Of a DNA stretch of 39,953 nucleotides, positions 1 through 8,337 are shown one piece after another. The notes below the pieces were generated by a model, which did not search any database, was not told where the DNA came from, and saw only the letters and a list, made by a program, of their open reading frames with translations. Origin of the DNA: Methanobacterium bryantii (GTDB taxonomy: Archaea > Methanobacteriota > Methanobacteria > Methanobacteriales > Methanobacteriaceae); contig NZ_LMVM01000007.1 in the NCBI RefSeq assembly GCF_002287175.1, forward strand, positions 1-39,953, read 5' to 3'. Position 1 is the stretch's first letter; each line of letters begins with the position of its first letter. The position numbers and the translations under genes are program-made.

Positions 1-862
1 CCTTCGGTTTTTTGAGAGATTTTTACATGTCCATGACCCTGTGCATGAGTTATACTATTATGTTAAATTGTAATTTTTAATTGATTATATGGGATTTATC
101 TTAAAAAAATACGATTTATTTAACCAGACACACGAGTGAAGCGATATTATTTACACAACATTCGGGCATGAGCGATTTTTAATTTATAGTAGTGTTAGTA
201 CCATTATTTCAAATATTTCTGGTAAGATGATCTGAATCTATTGAATTAATAATTTTGATTTAAGTAGAAATTCCATGTCTTTAATATTGAAAAATGGAAA
301 ACCCGTATGATTTATATGGGGGTTTCCCGTTAATCTTACGAATTCGTGATTTCAAAAACATTTATATGGGATAAAAACATAAGTTGGTTTGTCGGAACTA
401 TGTTTCCTTATTCCGGTATGACGAACAACCATCGAAAAATTCACAAAAAGCAAAAAAAAGACAGAAATTATCTTACTTCGGGATTAAAACACAACCATTG
501 AATGATAAATTAAGACTATAGGGACTATATGTGGATGATGTTGGGAATACTTCTTTAAATGTATATTTAAATTAAATAAACATTGTTTATTTGGATAATG
601 GGGATATATTCAATTAAAATTAATTTGTTATGGTTAAATGATCCAATTAATGTTTTTATATCTAATGGAAAATGTGGCAAATTTGTGAATATGCTAATTT
701 AAAATGATTTTACATCATATTGCCAATGTAAAATTATTAATAAGTTCTATAGAAGAGGTATAATTTGTAAAAGCATTGATTAACGAATTTAAGGTATGAT
801 TGTATTGTGTTGAAAGAAATCATTGTCATCATACGCTCTAATAAAAATGGGAAGGACTGAAA
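1..862. other. non-coding region upstream of the eha operon
   Basis: I see no convincing gene in this AT-rich stretch. It holds three inverted repeats. At 296-304/319-327 the arms are GGAAAACCC and GGGGTTTCC with one mismatch. At 383-397/411-429 there is a broken stem (GTTTGTC with GACGAAC, GGAA with TTCC). At 574-581/585-592 a perfect 8-bp stem (AAATAAAC/GTTTATTT) has a 3-base loop. The sequence TTTATATGGG occurs twice (311-320 and 361-370). The region should contain the eha promoter, but I cannot single out one TATA box with confidence. Confidence 0.5.
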
Positions 863-1213
863 GTGAAAACATTTATATATTTAGTTGATCATCTTTTTAT
901 CATGATTATTCATGTTGATATTGTAACGGTGTTAAGTTATGTTCTCGCAGTAATATCTGCAATTATTGTAGGATTTATACTTAGACTTCCTTTACTTCCT
1001 GAAAGGCCAATGAGGGATTCATGGACAATAAGTATAATTTTTCCAACTATCATAATTGCACTGGGATTATCTGCAATGGTTTTTGAGCTGGGATGGAATG
1101 GAATGATAGTAGGAATTGTCATAGGAGTACTATCTGCATTAATTTCCAAATATTTACTTGAAAAAATTCTCCCACCACATACAGACCTGATTGGGGGTGA
1201 ATCTGGTGAATGA
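863..1213 (+). CDS. ehaA: energy-converting hydrogenase A subunit A (EhaA)
   Basis: Small integral membrane subunit of the Eha [NiFe]-hydrogenase and first gene of the operon. The 116 residues contain about three hydrophobic segments (roughly residues 12-42, 57-77 and 79-98) and the polar stretch LRLPLLPERPMRDSW between the first two. The GTG at 863 follows the purine-rich GGGAAGGA at 850-857. An ATG at 902 would give a 103-residue protein and cannot be excluded. The assignment rests mainly on its place as the first gene of an unmistakable eha operon, just before EhaB. Its own function is not known; an Mrp-antiporter-like small subunit role is inference. Confidence 0.82.
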   Translation: MKTFIYLVDHLFIMIIHVDIVTVLSYVLAVISAIIVGFILRLPLLPERPMRDSWTISIIFPTIIIALGLSAMVFELGWNGMIVGIVIGVLSALISKYLLEKILPPHTDLIGGESGE

Positions 1214-1709
1214 GATAATAGGAATTATAATAGCAGCAGTTCTATGCTGGTTTAATTTTGTACTTATAGATACCTGGATGGGCCTTCCTGAAAAACCCGG
1301 TGTCAAAGGTGCAGGTGTTATTGGAAGAGATGTAAAAAAAAGAGGTGGAGATCTATCTGGTGGATTCTTCCAAGGAAATATTGTATGCTCTCCTGATGCA
1401 TCAGCAGGTACACTGTTAAGTGCTATAGCATGTTACCTTATAGGTATTCCTGCAGGTGGATTTGTCGCAGCTTTACTTGTATTTATTGGTAACAGACTCT
1501 GTGCAGACCCTGGATACGCGGGTACAACTGGCGCAATTACTATAATGATTATAATGGCTTTAGCTTCATTTATTGGTATCCCTCCAGAGCAATTTATTAT
1601 AGGTATGTTACTTGCAATTGTTACAATACAAGGACTAGATCACCCAAGAGCATCTAAATTACTTGGTAAAATTGCTAAAAAAATGGGAAGATATACAAAC
1701 TTAACTTAA
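1206..1709 (+). CDS. ehaB: energy-converting hydrogenase A subunit B (EhaB)
   Basis: Integral membrane subunit of Eha, 167 residues with several hydrophobic helices and a conserved-looking cytoplasmic loop near residues 25-55 (LPEKPGVKGAG, then a basic KKRGG). I place the start at GTG 1206, because a strong GGGGGTGA at 1192-1199 precedes it with normal spacing and this gives an 8-base overlap with the end of ehaA. In-frame TTG 1191 and GTG 1197 lie before or inside that ribosome binding site and are less likely. The product has no enzymatic motif; its identity comes from gene order. About 50 bases separate it from ehaC. Confidence 0.85.
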   Translation: MNEIIGIIIAAVLCWFNFVLIDTWMGLPEKPGVKGAGVIGRDVKKRGGDLSGGFFQGNIVCSPDASAGTLLSAIACYLIGIPAGGFVAALLVFIGNRLCADPGYAGTTGAITIMIIMALASFIGIPPEQFIIGMLLAIVTIQGLDHPRASKLLGKIAKKMGRYTNLT

Positions 1710-1762
1710 AACATCAAACTATAAAATAAATAAACTACAATATATTAAAAAGGTAGATAAAG

Positions 1763-2011
1763 ATGCTAATAGAGATTGCAGGGATTATAATTGTATTTAT
1801 GGCTTTAAGAACTCTAATTGCCCGAGATAGAAGTGAAAGAATGCTCTATCTAAATGCAATGAGTTTTGGTATATCTGCACTTATTGCCCTTTATATACAG
1901 ACTCCATTTGGAGCTATAATTGCAATAACTTATTTTGTAGCTTCTACTATAAGTTCGAATGCAATTGCATATTCTATTGGAAGAATACAAGAGGAAATTA
2001 CTGTTAAATAA
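1763..2011 (+). CDS. ehaC: energy-converting hydrogenase A subunit C (EhaC)
   Basis: Small membrane protein of 82 residues with two to three transmembrane helices (about 1-18, 31-48 and 50-68) and a short charged loop containing RDRSERM. It sits in the run of small hydrophobic subunits between EhaB and EhaD that is typical of the eha operon. The size and composition resemble MrpF/MrpG-type antiporter subunits; that comparison is my inference and no alignment was run. The ATG at 1763 has AAAAAGGTAGAT just upstream. A 53-base gap before the gene has no visible terminator, so it should be cotranscribed. Confidence 0.83.
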   Translation: MLIEIAGIIIVFMALRTLIARDRSERMLYLNAMSFGISALIALYIQTPFGAIIAITYFVASTISSNAIAYSIGRIQEEITVK

Positions 2012-2029
2012 TTTAAAATCGGTGGAATA

Positions 2030-2317
2030 ATGGCTATCGTAGATTTCATAAATATATCAACAGTATCGGCTGCCGTAGCTTTGATTGGGTCAGCTGGTAT
2101 AATATTACTCCCAAAGCCTGTTGATAAAGTGATAATGTTTACTCTGCTTCAGGGAGGTTTTATAGGGATGATAGTGGCAGCGAAATACTTGGATGTTGCA
2201 GTAGCTGTTGCATTATTCGATCCAATTTCAACAGTTATCCTTTTAATTGGTATTATAAAACTCAATGATGTAAGACGAAAAAAACTAGAAGCCCAGGAGG
2301 AATTGAACATTGCTTGA
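2030..2317 (+). CDS. ehaD: energy-converting hydrogenase A subunit D (EhaD)
   Basis: Membrane subunit of 95 residues with three predicted helices (about 10-28, 33-52 and 54-76) and a short charged C-terminal tail (DVRRKKLEAQEE). The motif LLPKPVDKVIMFTLLQGGF lies at the helix 1-2 junction. It is one of the small Eha subunits that I regard as MrpC/MrpG-like by size and hydrophobic pattern; this is inference. The start ATG 2030 follows GGTGGAATA. The last eight bases overlap the start of ehaE, which implies translational coupling. Confidence 0.85.
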   Translation: MAIVDFINISTVSAAVALIGSAGIILLPKPVDKVIMFTLLQGGFIGMIVAAKYLDVAVAVALFDPISTVILLIGIIKLNDVRRKKLEAQEELNIA

Positions 2318-2570
2318 TATTTACATATGGTTTTATACAGGCTGTGCATTGGTAATACTGGGCAGTATTGCAACAGTTATTGGTCCTGGGGTTAAAGACC
2401 CAATAGTAAGGACATTAAATACAGAAGTAGCTGCAGTAGGAGTTTCAATGATACTTTTAACTTACAATCATACTATAGCACTTCTTACATTTGTTGCAGC
2501 AACTGTTATAATGACTATGATTCTTTTGAGGGCGATTGTAAGGCTTGAAGAAATGGGGGCTAAGGTATGA
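2310..2570 (+). CDS. ehaE: energy-converting hydrogenase A subunit E (EhaE)
   Basis: Membrane subunit of 86 residues with about three helices and a charged C-terminal segment (LRAIVRLEEMGAKV). It starts with TTG at 2310, supported by a perfect AGGAGG at 2295-2300 ten bases upstream and inside the end of ehaD. The loop VIGPGVKDPIVRTLNTEV between helices 1 and 2 is reminiscent of MrpF/G-like subunits. No catalytic role is expected; it is probably part of the ion-translocating membrane arm. Its stop overlaps the ATG of ehaF (ATGA). Confidence 0.85.
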   Translation: MLDIYIWFYTGCALVILGSIATVIGPGVKDPIVRTLNTEVAAVGVSMILLTYNHTIALLTFVAATVIMTMILLRAIVRLEEMGAKV

Positions 2571-3079
2571 GAAGCATAGGAAGGCTTTTAAATGATCTTG
2601 CAAACCCTGATAATATTCCGAGGTTTTTTTCATTAGTGCTGGGAATTGTGCTTATAGTAGGTTTTGTAATGCCATTTGCATTAAATGACCATCAAATTTA
2701 TCCAAGGCCTGAACCTCAAAGCCAGATTAATTCAGGTGATCCACTGGCACCTTATGACCGTGGCGGTACTGTAATTGCAGATTGGGGCCTTAATGGTAAC
2801 TTCCTTTTACAGCCAGGTATTGTTAAATCGCAATACCCTCAATTTTCAGTAAACTCAGGTAAAGTAACAGGATACCTGTCTCCAATGGCATTATCAGTTA
2901 AAAATACAACATCATACTTTGGTACTTCAATTTATTCCTCTCCTGGTGGATTAATTGATGAAATACTTTACTACTCAAGGGGTTTCGATACAATTCTTGA
3001 GTCCAGTATCTTGATGATGGCATTTGTAGTTGCTTCGTTTATAGCACTTCAATTTACAATGAGGAGGGAAGAAGAATGA
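2567..3079 (+). CDS. ehaF: energy-converting hydrogenase A subunit F (EhaF)
   Basis: A 170-residue membrane subunit with one helix near the N-terminus (about 20-42) and one at the C-terminus (about 146-164), separated by about 100 polar residues that are probably exposed outside the membrane. The polar part is rich in Pro, Ser, Gly and Asn and has no cysteines, so it should not bind a metal cluster. The start overlaps the ehaE stop as ATGA with AGG just upstream, and its own stop overlaps the start of ehaG in the same way. The name comes from its position between EhaE and EhaG. Function beyond membership of the complex is unknown. Confidence 0.85.
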   Translation: MRSIGRLLNDLANPDNIPRFFSLVLGIVLIVGFVMPFALNDHQIYPRPEPQSQINSGDPLAPYDRGGTVIADWGLNGNFLLQPGIVKSQYPQFSVNSGKVTGYLSPMALSVKNTTSYFGTSIYSSPGGLIDEILYYSRGFDTILESSILMMAFVVASFIALQFTMRREEE

Positions 3080-3762
3080 CCGGTGCTGAAGTTTTAGTTC
3101 CAAGTGTTGTTTCCCCTTTGGTAGTTTCACTTTACCAACCTGCCATACTGGTTGGTTTATTAACCGGTTTTATAGGCCTTCTTGGAATAGCCTTTAAAAA
3201 AGGTGATTTAACTGCCCTTATACTTACAGACATCGTAGGATTTGCAATGTTAATTATAGTTGCAGCAGTTGCAACTGATCTGGCAGAAGCACTTATACTT
3301 CCAGGGCTGGTAGTTGAACTTGCTGAAATCCTTGCGATTTCAGAAGTCCTTATGAGCAGAGAAATGAGAAAAACAGGAAAAAGTGTTGATTTGATTCCAC
3401 TTCCACTTTCACTGGATATGGAAATTTTAGAAACTGCACCTGCTTTCCTTGCAATAATACTTATAGCTTATGGGGCATTTCTAAGTGGATTTACTGGTGG
3501 AGCTGTTGCAGGAACCGGAATATTGTTTTACGTCCTTTCCAGAACAATTAGGGGAGTCCCTTCATCTATATGGGAAGGAGTTGCAGGAATATCTGGAGTT
3601 GCATGGGTACTCTGGTTAATAGGTTTCCTCATGTTCTTTGTTACCCCTCAATACTGGTTACTCGCTCTATTCCTGTCAGCATTTGGAGTGTTGATAAAGG
3701 TAGCATCTAAAGTTGGACTTATAGGTGTTTTGGGTAGAGAAGAATTTAAGAGAGAAAAATAA
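3076..3762 (+). CDS. ehaG: energy-converting hydrogenase A subunit G (EhaG)
   Basis: Polytopic membrane protein of 228 residues with about six to seven helices. Acidic residues lie in or near helices (for example LILTDIVGFAM and VVELAEILAISEVLMSREM), as is common in proton- or sodium-conducting subunits. The start overlaps the ehaF stop (ATGA at 3076-3079), so translation is coupled. It precedes the conserved antiporter-like subunit EhaH. The name follows gene order; the ion-conduction role is inference from composition and context. Confidence 0.85.
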   Translation: MTGAEVLVPSVVSPLVVSLYQPAILVGLLTGFIGLLGIAFKKGDLTALILTDIVGFAMLIIVAAVATDLAEALILPGLVVELAEILAISEVLMSREMRKTGKSVDLIPLPLSLDMEILETAPAFLAIILIAYGAFLSGFTGGAVAGTGILFYVLSRTIRGVPSSIWEGVAGISGVAWVLWLIGFLMFFVTPQYWLLALFLSAFGVLIKVASKVGLIGVLGREEFKREK

Positions 3763-3800
3763 TTATGATTCATACTTAAAATGATTTGGAGCAAATAAAA

Positions 3801-4481
3801 ATGGATATAGCAACATTAGGTGGGCAATTATTTGGTTACATACCTTTAGGAGATATTGTGCTTTACTTTACCCCATTTAATCTGTTCCTATTTGGTGGAG
3901 CACTCCTGTTTACATTTCTTATAGCTGTAAGTAATACAGAGACCCAGGTAGAAGCTAGATTTGGTTCTCTTGAAGATAGGGAAGTAAAAGTAGATAAAGA
4001 TGAATTTAAAGTAAGGAGATTTCTTGCAATAATATGTGGTCTTGCAACTGCAGGTGCCATGATAACAGGAGACCTTTTCAACTTTACATTATTCGTTGCA
4101 TTAATTGGTATAGTAAATATTGGATTGGTAGGTGCTGTTAAAATGGTGGATGTTTTAGATTCAGCATTCCAGTACGGTATAATTGCCATGATTGCATCCC
4201 TTCCTTTATTTGGAGGAGCAGCAACAATTCTAGCTGCAACAGGCACTTTAAGTTTGATAGAAATTTCTCACTTGAGTTTGGTGACACCAATGGTGCAATT
4301 TGCATCGGTACTGCTCTTGATGGGTATTGCTGGTGAGACTGGTATAGCTCCATTTTATGCAACAAAAGCTGAAATGTTTAGAACTCCCGGTTCACCGTTT
4401 TTAGTTATAATACATTTAAGTTCATTACTTGTAATTGTAAGGGCAATTGAAATATTGCTGCTTATCAACAAACCATTTTAA
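3801..4481 (+). CDS. ehaH: energy-converting hydrogenase A subunit H (EhaH), antiporter-like
   Basis: Membrane subunit of 226 residues related to a central part of the NuoL/NuoM/HyfB antiporter-like proteins, and one of the two membrane subunits conserved with Ech, Hyc and Coo hydrogenases. Features include FLAIICGLATAGAMITGDLFNFTLF (helix with charged flank, about 75-99) and GIAPFYATKAEMFRTPGSP near residue 185, which resembles the conserved Pro/Lys/Glu region of this family. It is far shorter than NuoL (about 600 residues), as is usual for EhaH. I place the start at ATG 3801, ten bases after TTGGAG, rather than at TTG 3786 inside that site. Confidence 0.88.
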   Translation: MDIATLGGQLFGYIPLGDIVLYFTPFNLFLFGGALLFTFLIAVSNTETQVEARFGSLEDREVKVDKDEFKVRRFLAIICGLATAGAMITGDLFNFTLFVALIGIVNIGLVGAVKMVDVLDSAFQYGIIAMIASLPLFGGAATILAATGTLSLIEISHLSLVTPMVQFASVLLLMGIAGETGIAPFYATKAEMFRTPGSPFLVIIHLSSLLVIVRAIEILLLINKPF

Positions 4482-4501
4482 AAGATTTATCAGGTGAAAT
4501 A

Positions 4502-4717
4502 ATGAATAAAATGAGTATAATAAGCTCAATAGTATTAATAATTTCTGTAGGGAGTATAATATATGCATTGATATTTAATCCTGCAGATTGGATAGTCTAT
4601 GGAATTTCAATTATATTTATCCCATTGGGCGTACTCTCATTTGGACTAATAATCATGGCAAAAGCCAGAGAAGAAGAGAAAGAAGATAGAAGGAAGGAAC
4701 CCTTCATCGGATATTAA
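4502..4717 (+). CDS. ehaI: energy-converting hydrogenase A subunit I (EhaI)
   Basis: Small membrane protein of 71 residues with two helices (about 6-24 and 33-55) and a strongly charged tail (KAREEEKEDRRKE). It lies between the two conserved membrane subunits EhaH and EhaJ, where EhaI is expected. The ATG at 4502 follows AGGTGAAATA. It is short and carries no motif, so the identity depends on gene order. Confidence 0.8.
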   Translation: MNKMSIISSIVLIISVGSIIYALIFNPADWIVYGISIIFIPLGVLSFGLIIMAKAREEEKEDRRKEPFIGY

Positions 4718-4741
4718 TAATCAATTTCAATCGGTGATCAG

Positions 4742-5605
4742 ATGAATTTAATGGCAAATATCCTACTAAACGTCCTTATTGCATTCTTAATTGGAAGTTT
4801 GCTTCTAGGATTATACAGGAAAGTGGTGGCTAGAGTACAGACTAGGCCTGGCCCTCCAATAATCCAGTACCTTTTACATTTACTTAAATTTTATATTAAA
4901 GAATCATCATTTACTAAAACGGCCGCAATGCCTTTTTATCTTGGAATAGCTAGTATTATGATGGTTATATGGATAACTGCAGTAATAGTGGGGCCAGTGG
5001 TTCAAGGATCGCTTTTAATCATATTTGCCGTATATGCTCTTCATAAAATAGTGGAACACAATGCCGGATCCTCTTCAGGCTCGCCGTATGGTAAATTAAG
5101 CTGTGTTAGGGCAGTATATTCAGCAGCAGCAGAAGTGCCTCTCTTCTCGGTCCTTGTTATTATTTATCTTAAAACAGGATCTATGGGAATTGCAGATATA
5201 ATAAATTATCAGGCTGTTCACGGACCTTTGCTTTACAGTATACCTCTAGCAGCAGCAATGTTTTTCGTGCTTATAGTATCAAAAGCGCAATATACTCCAT
5301 TTTCAATAACTAAAGGAAAAGATATAGTATCAGGATATGAAACTGAACACTATGGATTACTACGTGGATATCTAATGATATCTGAGGCTCTTATGTGGTA
5401 TATGTTACTATGGGTATTTTTAATAGTATTCTTTGGAGTATTAAGTCCTTTATGGCTTATAATAGGAATGGTAATAATGACAGTAGGAATAGCGTTTATA
5501 AGTGCTACTACACCACTTTTAAATCCTAACCACTCTGTAGTACTGCAGATAATATTTGCAGCAATAGGAATTATAGGTTCAATATTACTCATGAATGTGA
5601 TTTAG
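4742..5605 (+). CDS. ehaJ: energy-converting hydrogenase A subunit J (EhaJ), NuoH-like
   Basis: Membrane subunit of 287 residues of the NuoH/HycD/EchB family, which forms the link between the hydrogenase module and the membrane arm. The family signature RVQTRPGPPIIQYLLHLLK lies near residues 31-49, and the polar loop HNAGSSSGSPYGKLSCVRAVYSAAAEVPL (about 104-132) corresponds to the quinone-site loop in complex I. A second conserved loop, KGKDIVSGYETEHYGLLRG (about 191-209), contains the acidic residues seen in this family. About eight helices are predicted. The start ATG 4742 follows TCGGTGATCAG, a good match to the archaeal ribosome binding site. Confidence 0.92.
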   Translation: MNLMANILLNVLIAFLIGSLLLGLYRKVVARVQTRPGPPIIQYLLHLLKFYIKESSFTKTAAMPFYLGIASIMMVIWITAVIVGPVVQGSLLIIFAVYALHKIVEHNAGSSSGSPYGKLSCVRAVYSAAAEVPLFSVLVIIYLKTGSMGIADIINYQAVHGPLLYSIPLAAAMFFVLIVSKAQYTPFSITKGKDIVSGYETEHYGLLRGYLMISEALMWYMLLWVFLIVFFGVLSPLWLIIGMVIMTVGIAFISATTPLLNPNHSVVLQIIFAAIGIIGSILLMNVI

Positions 5606-5642
5606 TTAATAAATAAAATATTTTCATAGGAGAATAAAAAAA

Positions 5643-5900
5643 ATGATGAAAGAACAGGATACGCTCTTCTTAATGGCTCTTGTTGGAGTGGGGGCCATAA
5701 TAATGAGTACACTTGCTGTATTTGAACAGTGGGTTATCGTAGCGCCTTTAACAATTGCTGTAGTCATTCTGGCATTTCTTCTTCTATACCAGAATAGACA
5801 CAAATTTGCTCATCTTGCAGAGTCTATTGAAAAAGGAGCTTTTATTGTAGCCCTTATATTGTTTATATTATCATTTATATACCTTTATAAACCTGCCTGA
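5643..5900 (+). CDS. ehaK: energy-converting hydrogenase A subunit K (EhaK)
   Basis: Membrane protein of 85 residues with three hydrophobic segments (about 7-24, 30-47 and 65-83) and a basic/acidic loop between the last two (QNRHKFAHLAESIEKG). The start is ATG 5643 or the next codon ATG 5646; GGAGAATA at 5629-5636 serves either. It lies directly after the NuoH-like EhaJ, as expected for EhaK. There is no motif that predicts a biochemical role. Confidence 0.8.
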   Translation: MMKEQDTLFLMALVGVGAIIMSTLAVFEQWVIVAPLTIAVVILAFLLLYQNRHKFAHLAESIEKGAFIVALILFILSFIYLYKPA

Positions 5901-5911
5901 CTGGTGATATC

Positions 5912-6235
5912 ATGGATTTAATAATTTATCTTGCATATATACTTTCATTTGTAATTGGGATGATTATAGGGCTTTTACTTAGTTATAAAAAGTATACTGA
6001 ACCTTTCGTTAGCAAAAATATTGATCTGGTGGCCCTTGTAATTTCAATTATAGGATGGATATTGTTCTTAAATAGTCAATTTATTACGCTAATTCCACAA
6101 TATATTTCGATTACAGTAGGTCTGTTCTTTGTGGCTACTGTACTTGGAATGAGACCTGGATATGGAAGATATGAATTAGCAATTGGATTTATAGTATCGG
6201 GCCTAATTTGGCTTGTAGGGATGGTTCTTTTATGA
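5912..6235 (+). CDS. ehaL: energy-converting hydrogenase A subunit L (EhaL)
   Basis: Membrane protein of 107 residues with about four helices. The start ATG 5912 has the strong site CTGGTGATATC immediately upstream. The first loop is LSYKKYTEPF; the third helix is followed by RPGYGRYE. It is the last of the membrane subunits, and its stop overlaps the ATG of ehaM (ATGA at 6232-6235), so the hydrophilic subunits that follow are translationally coupled to it. The assignment is positional. Confidence 0.82.
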   Translation: MDLIIYLAYILSFVIGMIIGLLLSYKKYTEPFVSKNIDLVALVISIIGWILFLNSQFITLIPQYISITVGLFFVATVLGMRPGYGRYELAIGFIVSGLIWLVGMVLL

Positions 6236-6630
6236 ATAGTGATATAAAAGAAAAAAGTGAATCATTAATGGAACTGATGAAAGGGAGAATATTAAACAGT
6301 TACAAATGGCAGGAAGATATAATAAAGCCATTTTCAAAGGAAATGGGTATTACTCCCAAAGAATTAGAAAAAATTTTAATGAGGCGATTAGACATGTCAA
6401 GCCTTGAAGCTTTACATCCGCGCTTTGAATCGTCTAGATATAGTTGTATACTTAATAAAATACATTCAGACCTGCAAATTTGCTGGCTTTCTGATGTAAT
6501 GGAGATCATATCAAAGGAAGACGCTGATGCAATAAAAGATAAAATTGCAAAAGAAGTTATTAATGGTAAATCTTATGAAGATGCCATAGTTGATGGTAAA
6601 AAAGAATTGATTGAATATCTTATGAGGTAA
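6232..6630 (+). CDS. ehaM: energy-converting hydrogenase A subunit M (EhaM)
   Basis: Hydrophilic, mostly helical protein of 132 residues, placed just before the hydrogenase small subunit as expected for EhaM. It has two cysteines but no CxxC cluster motif, so it is unlikely to bind Fe-S. The start is set to ATG 6232, which overlaps the ehaL stop; an in-frame TTG at 6208 would lengthen it by eight residues but lacks a ribosome binding site. No enzymatic motif is visible. A structural or assembly role on the cytoplasmic face is inference. Confidence 0.82.
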   Translation: MNSDIKEKSESLMELMKGRILNSYKWQEDIIKPFSKEMGITPKELEKILMRRLDMSSLEALHPRFESSRYSCILNKIHSDLQICWLSDVMEIISKEDADAIKDKIAKEVINGKSYEDAIVDGKKELIEYLMR

Positions 6631-6634
6631 AGAA

Positions 6635-7084
6635 ATGTTAGATGCGCTTAAAGATATCGTAAGGAAAAGCTCTATTCATGCCTGTCTTATAAATACTGGG
6701 GGATGTAATGGGTGTGATATTGAAGTAGTTGCCCTTTTATCTCCTCGCTATGATTTAGAACAGTATGGGATTTATTTCCATAATAATCCAAGAGAAGCTG
6801 ATGTAATTTTAGTTACAGGACCAGTAGCGGAGCAGTGGAAAGAAAATCTACAAAGACTTTATGCTAAAGCTCCAAACCCTAAGATAGTGGTTGCAATTGG
6901 AGCATGCCCACTTTCAGGAAACGTTTATAATCAGGAAGGTAGTGCAATATACCCTCCGCTTCACGATTTTATTCCAGTGGATGCATCAGTTCCAGGATGC
7001 CCACCAAGACCAACAGAAATATTAAAGGCCCTTCTGGCAGTTGGTCCCGATGCAATAGCAGCCAAAGGGAGGCAAAGTAAATGA
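6635..7084 (+). CDS. ehaN: [NiFe]-hydrogenase small subunit EhaN
   Basis: Electron-transferring small subunit of Eha, 149 residues, of the NuoB/EchC/HycG family. It should carry the single proximal [4Fe-4S] cluster next to the NiFe site. The expected cysteines are visible: C24 and C27 in NTGGCNGCDIE, C91 in AIGACPLSG and C122 in SVPGCPPRP. The motif VTGPV at about 60-64 is also typical. The start ATG 6635 follows ATGAGGTAAAG at the end of ehaM. The stop overlaps the ATG of the large subunit (ATGA at 7081-7084), giving tight coupling of the two catalytic subunits. Confidence 0.95.
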   Translation: MLDALKDIVRKSSIHACLINTGGCNGCDIEVVALLSPRYDLEQYGIYFHNNPREADVILVTGPVAEQWKENLQRLYAKAPNPKIVVAIGACPLSGNVYNQEGSAIYPPLHDFIPVDASVPGCPPRPTEILKALLAVGPDAIAAKGRQSK

Positions 7085-8226
7085 TAGTTCCTATAGGACC
7101 ACTTCACCCTGCACTTAAAGAACCTCTGCGTTTAAAACTCCACACAAAAGGAGAACGGGTTATAGGTGCTGAAATAGACTACGGTTATGTTTACAGAGGT
7201 ATTGAAAAGATAATGGAAGGAAAAACCTGGCAAAAATGTGTTTATTTATCAGAAAGGGTTTGTGGAATATGTTCATATGTACATACAATGACATTCACTG
7301 AAACATTTGAAAAAATTGCAGGTGAAGAACCGCCACTGCGTGCCCAATTTTTAAGGGTTATTGCCAATGAACTGGACAGAATACAGAGCCATTTACTGGC
7401 AAATTCAACATATTTTAATACAATTGAACATGAAACATTATTTATGTACATGCTGTCCATGAGAGAACTGATTATGGATGCTATTGAACTTTTAGCAGGT
7501 AATCGTGTCCATATGGCATGGAATGTAGTTGGTGGAGTAAGGTTAGATGTCAAAGAAGTCCATCTAAAAAGTATTCTGGATCTTTTAGATAAGTTTGAGT
7601 CACAATATGCTAAGTATCCTCAAATGTTTGAACATGGTCCTTTATTAGGTCTCCGATCAAGGGATGTTGGCGTTATTTCTAAAGAAGATTCACTTAAAGC
7701 CAGAACAGTAGGACCAATTGGCAGGGCATCATCTATAAAAGTTGACTGGAGAACAGATAAACCTGTATACAAAGACCATTTAGATTTCAATGTTGTCTGG
7801 CGTGATGAAGGAGATAATTTCGCAAGAAACATGAACAGATTTGATGAAGTTACAGAATCATTACGGCTTATACGACTGGCTATAGAGAACCTGCCTGAAG
7901 GTAAAGTACGAAAAAAAATAGACATACCTGCAGGATATGCTGATAACAGGAACGAGGCTCCAAGGGGCGAAGTGGCATACATGATAGAAACTAATGGTAA
8001 TCTAATAAAGAACATTTCCATAAGGACTCCAAGTATAATGAACATCGATGCATGCGCTAGATACATGCTTAAAGATGTTGCAACAGTTGCAGACGCTGTT
8101 GCGACTTATGCAAGTGTAGATCCATGTGTCGCATGTACAGAAAGAGTTACGGTAATAAATGAAGAATCAGGTAAAGTTACAGAATTTGATGGAATACAGA
8201 ATGTTAATTCAATTAAGTTGAAGTGA
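7081..8226 (+). CDS. ehaO: [NiFe]-hydrogenase large subunit EhaO
   Basis: Catalytic subunit of Eha, 381 residues, holding the NiFe centre that oxidises or forms H2. The N-terminal nickel motif is SERVCGICSYVHT with C61 and C64 (RxCGxCxxxH), and the C-terminal motif is DPCVACTERV with C349 and C352, so all four nickel-ligating cysteines are present. The family is EchE/HycE/NuoD-like. The tail after the last motif is about 29 residues long. Downstream, the last 24 bases of the coding region are repeated 63 bases further on, after a hairpin (see the entry at 8227-8337). Confidence 0.96.
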   Translation: MIVPIGPLHPALKEPLRLKLHTKGERVIGAEIDYGYVYRGIEKIMEGKTWQKCVYLSERVCGICSYVHTMTFTETFEKIAGEEPPLRAQFLRVIANELDRIQSHLLANSTYFNTIEHETLFMYMLSMRELIMDAIELLAGNRVHMAWNVVGGVRLDVKEVHLKSILDLLDKFESQYAKYPQMFEHGPLLGLRSRDVGVISKEDSLKARTVGPIGRASSIKVDWRTDKPVYKDHLDFNVVWRDEGDNFARNMNRFDEVTESLRLIRLAIENLPEGKVRKKIDIPAGYADNRNEAPRGEVAYMIETNGNLIKNISIRTPSIMNIDACARYMLKDVATVADAVATYASVDPCVACTERVTVINEESGKVTEFDGIQNVNSIKLK

Positions 8227-8337
8227 TAGTGTTTGATCAACCTTTAAGAAAGGTTGATTCGGAATGTTAATTCAATTAAGTTGAAGTAATTAATCGATGT
8301 TAATTCACAATTAATTTAAAATAAAAGATGGTGTTTT
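8227..8337 (+). repeat. short duplication flanking a perfect hairpin inside the eha operon
   Basis: The 24 bases at 8201-8224 (end of ehaO, beginning ATGTTAATTC) recur exactly at 8264-8287, and a shorter partial copy (GATGTTAATTCA) lies at 8296-8307. Between the two long copies is a perfect 10-bp stem, ATCAACCTTT/AAAGGTTGAT, at 8236-8245/8249-8258 with a 3-base loop. This is the only sizeable non-coding gap among the first sixteen eha genes. The hairpin could act as an RNA-processing or partial termination point between the catalytic core and the polyferredoxins. That role is inference. Confidence 0.7.

Noticed and set aside
1191..1205. TTG start for ehaB
   Set aside because: It lies before and within the ribosome binding site GGGGGTGA; GTG 1206 is better placed.
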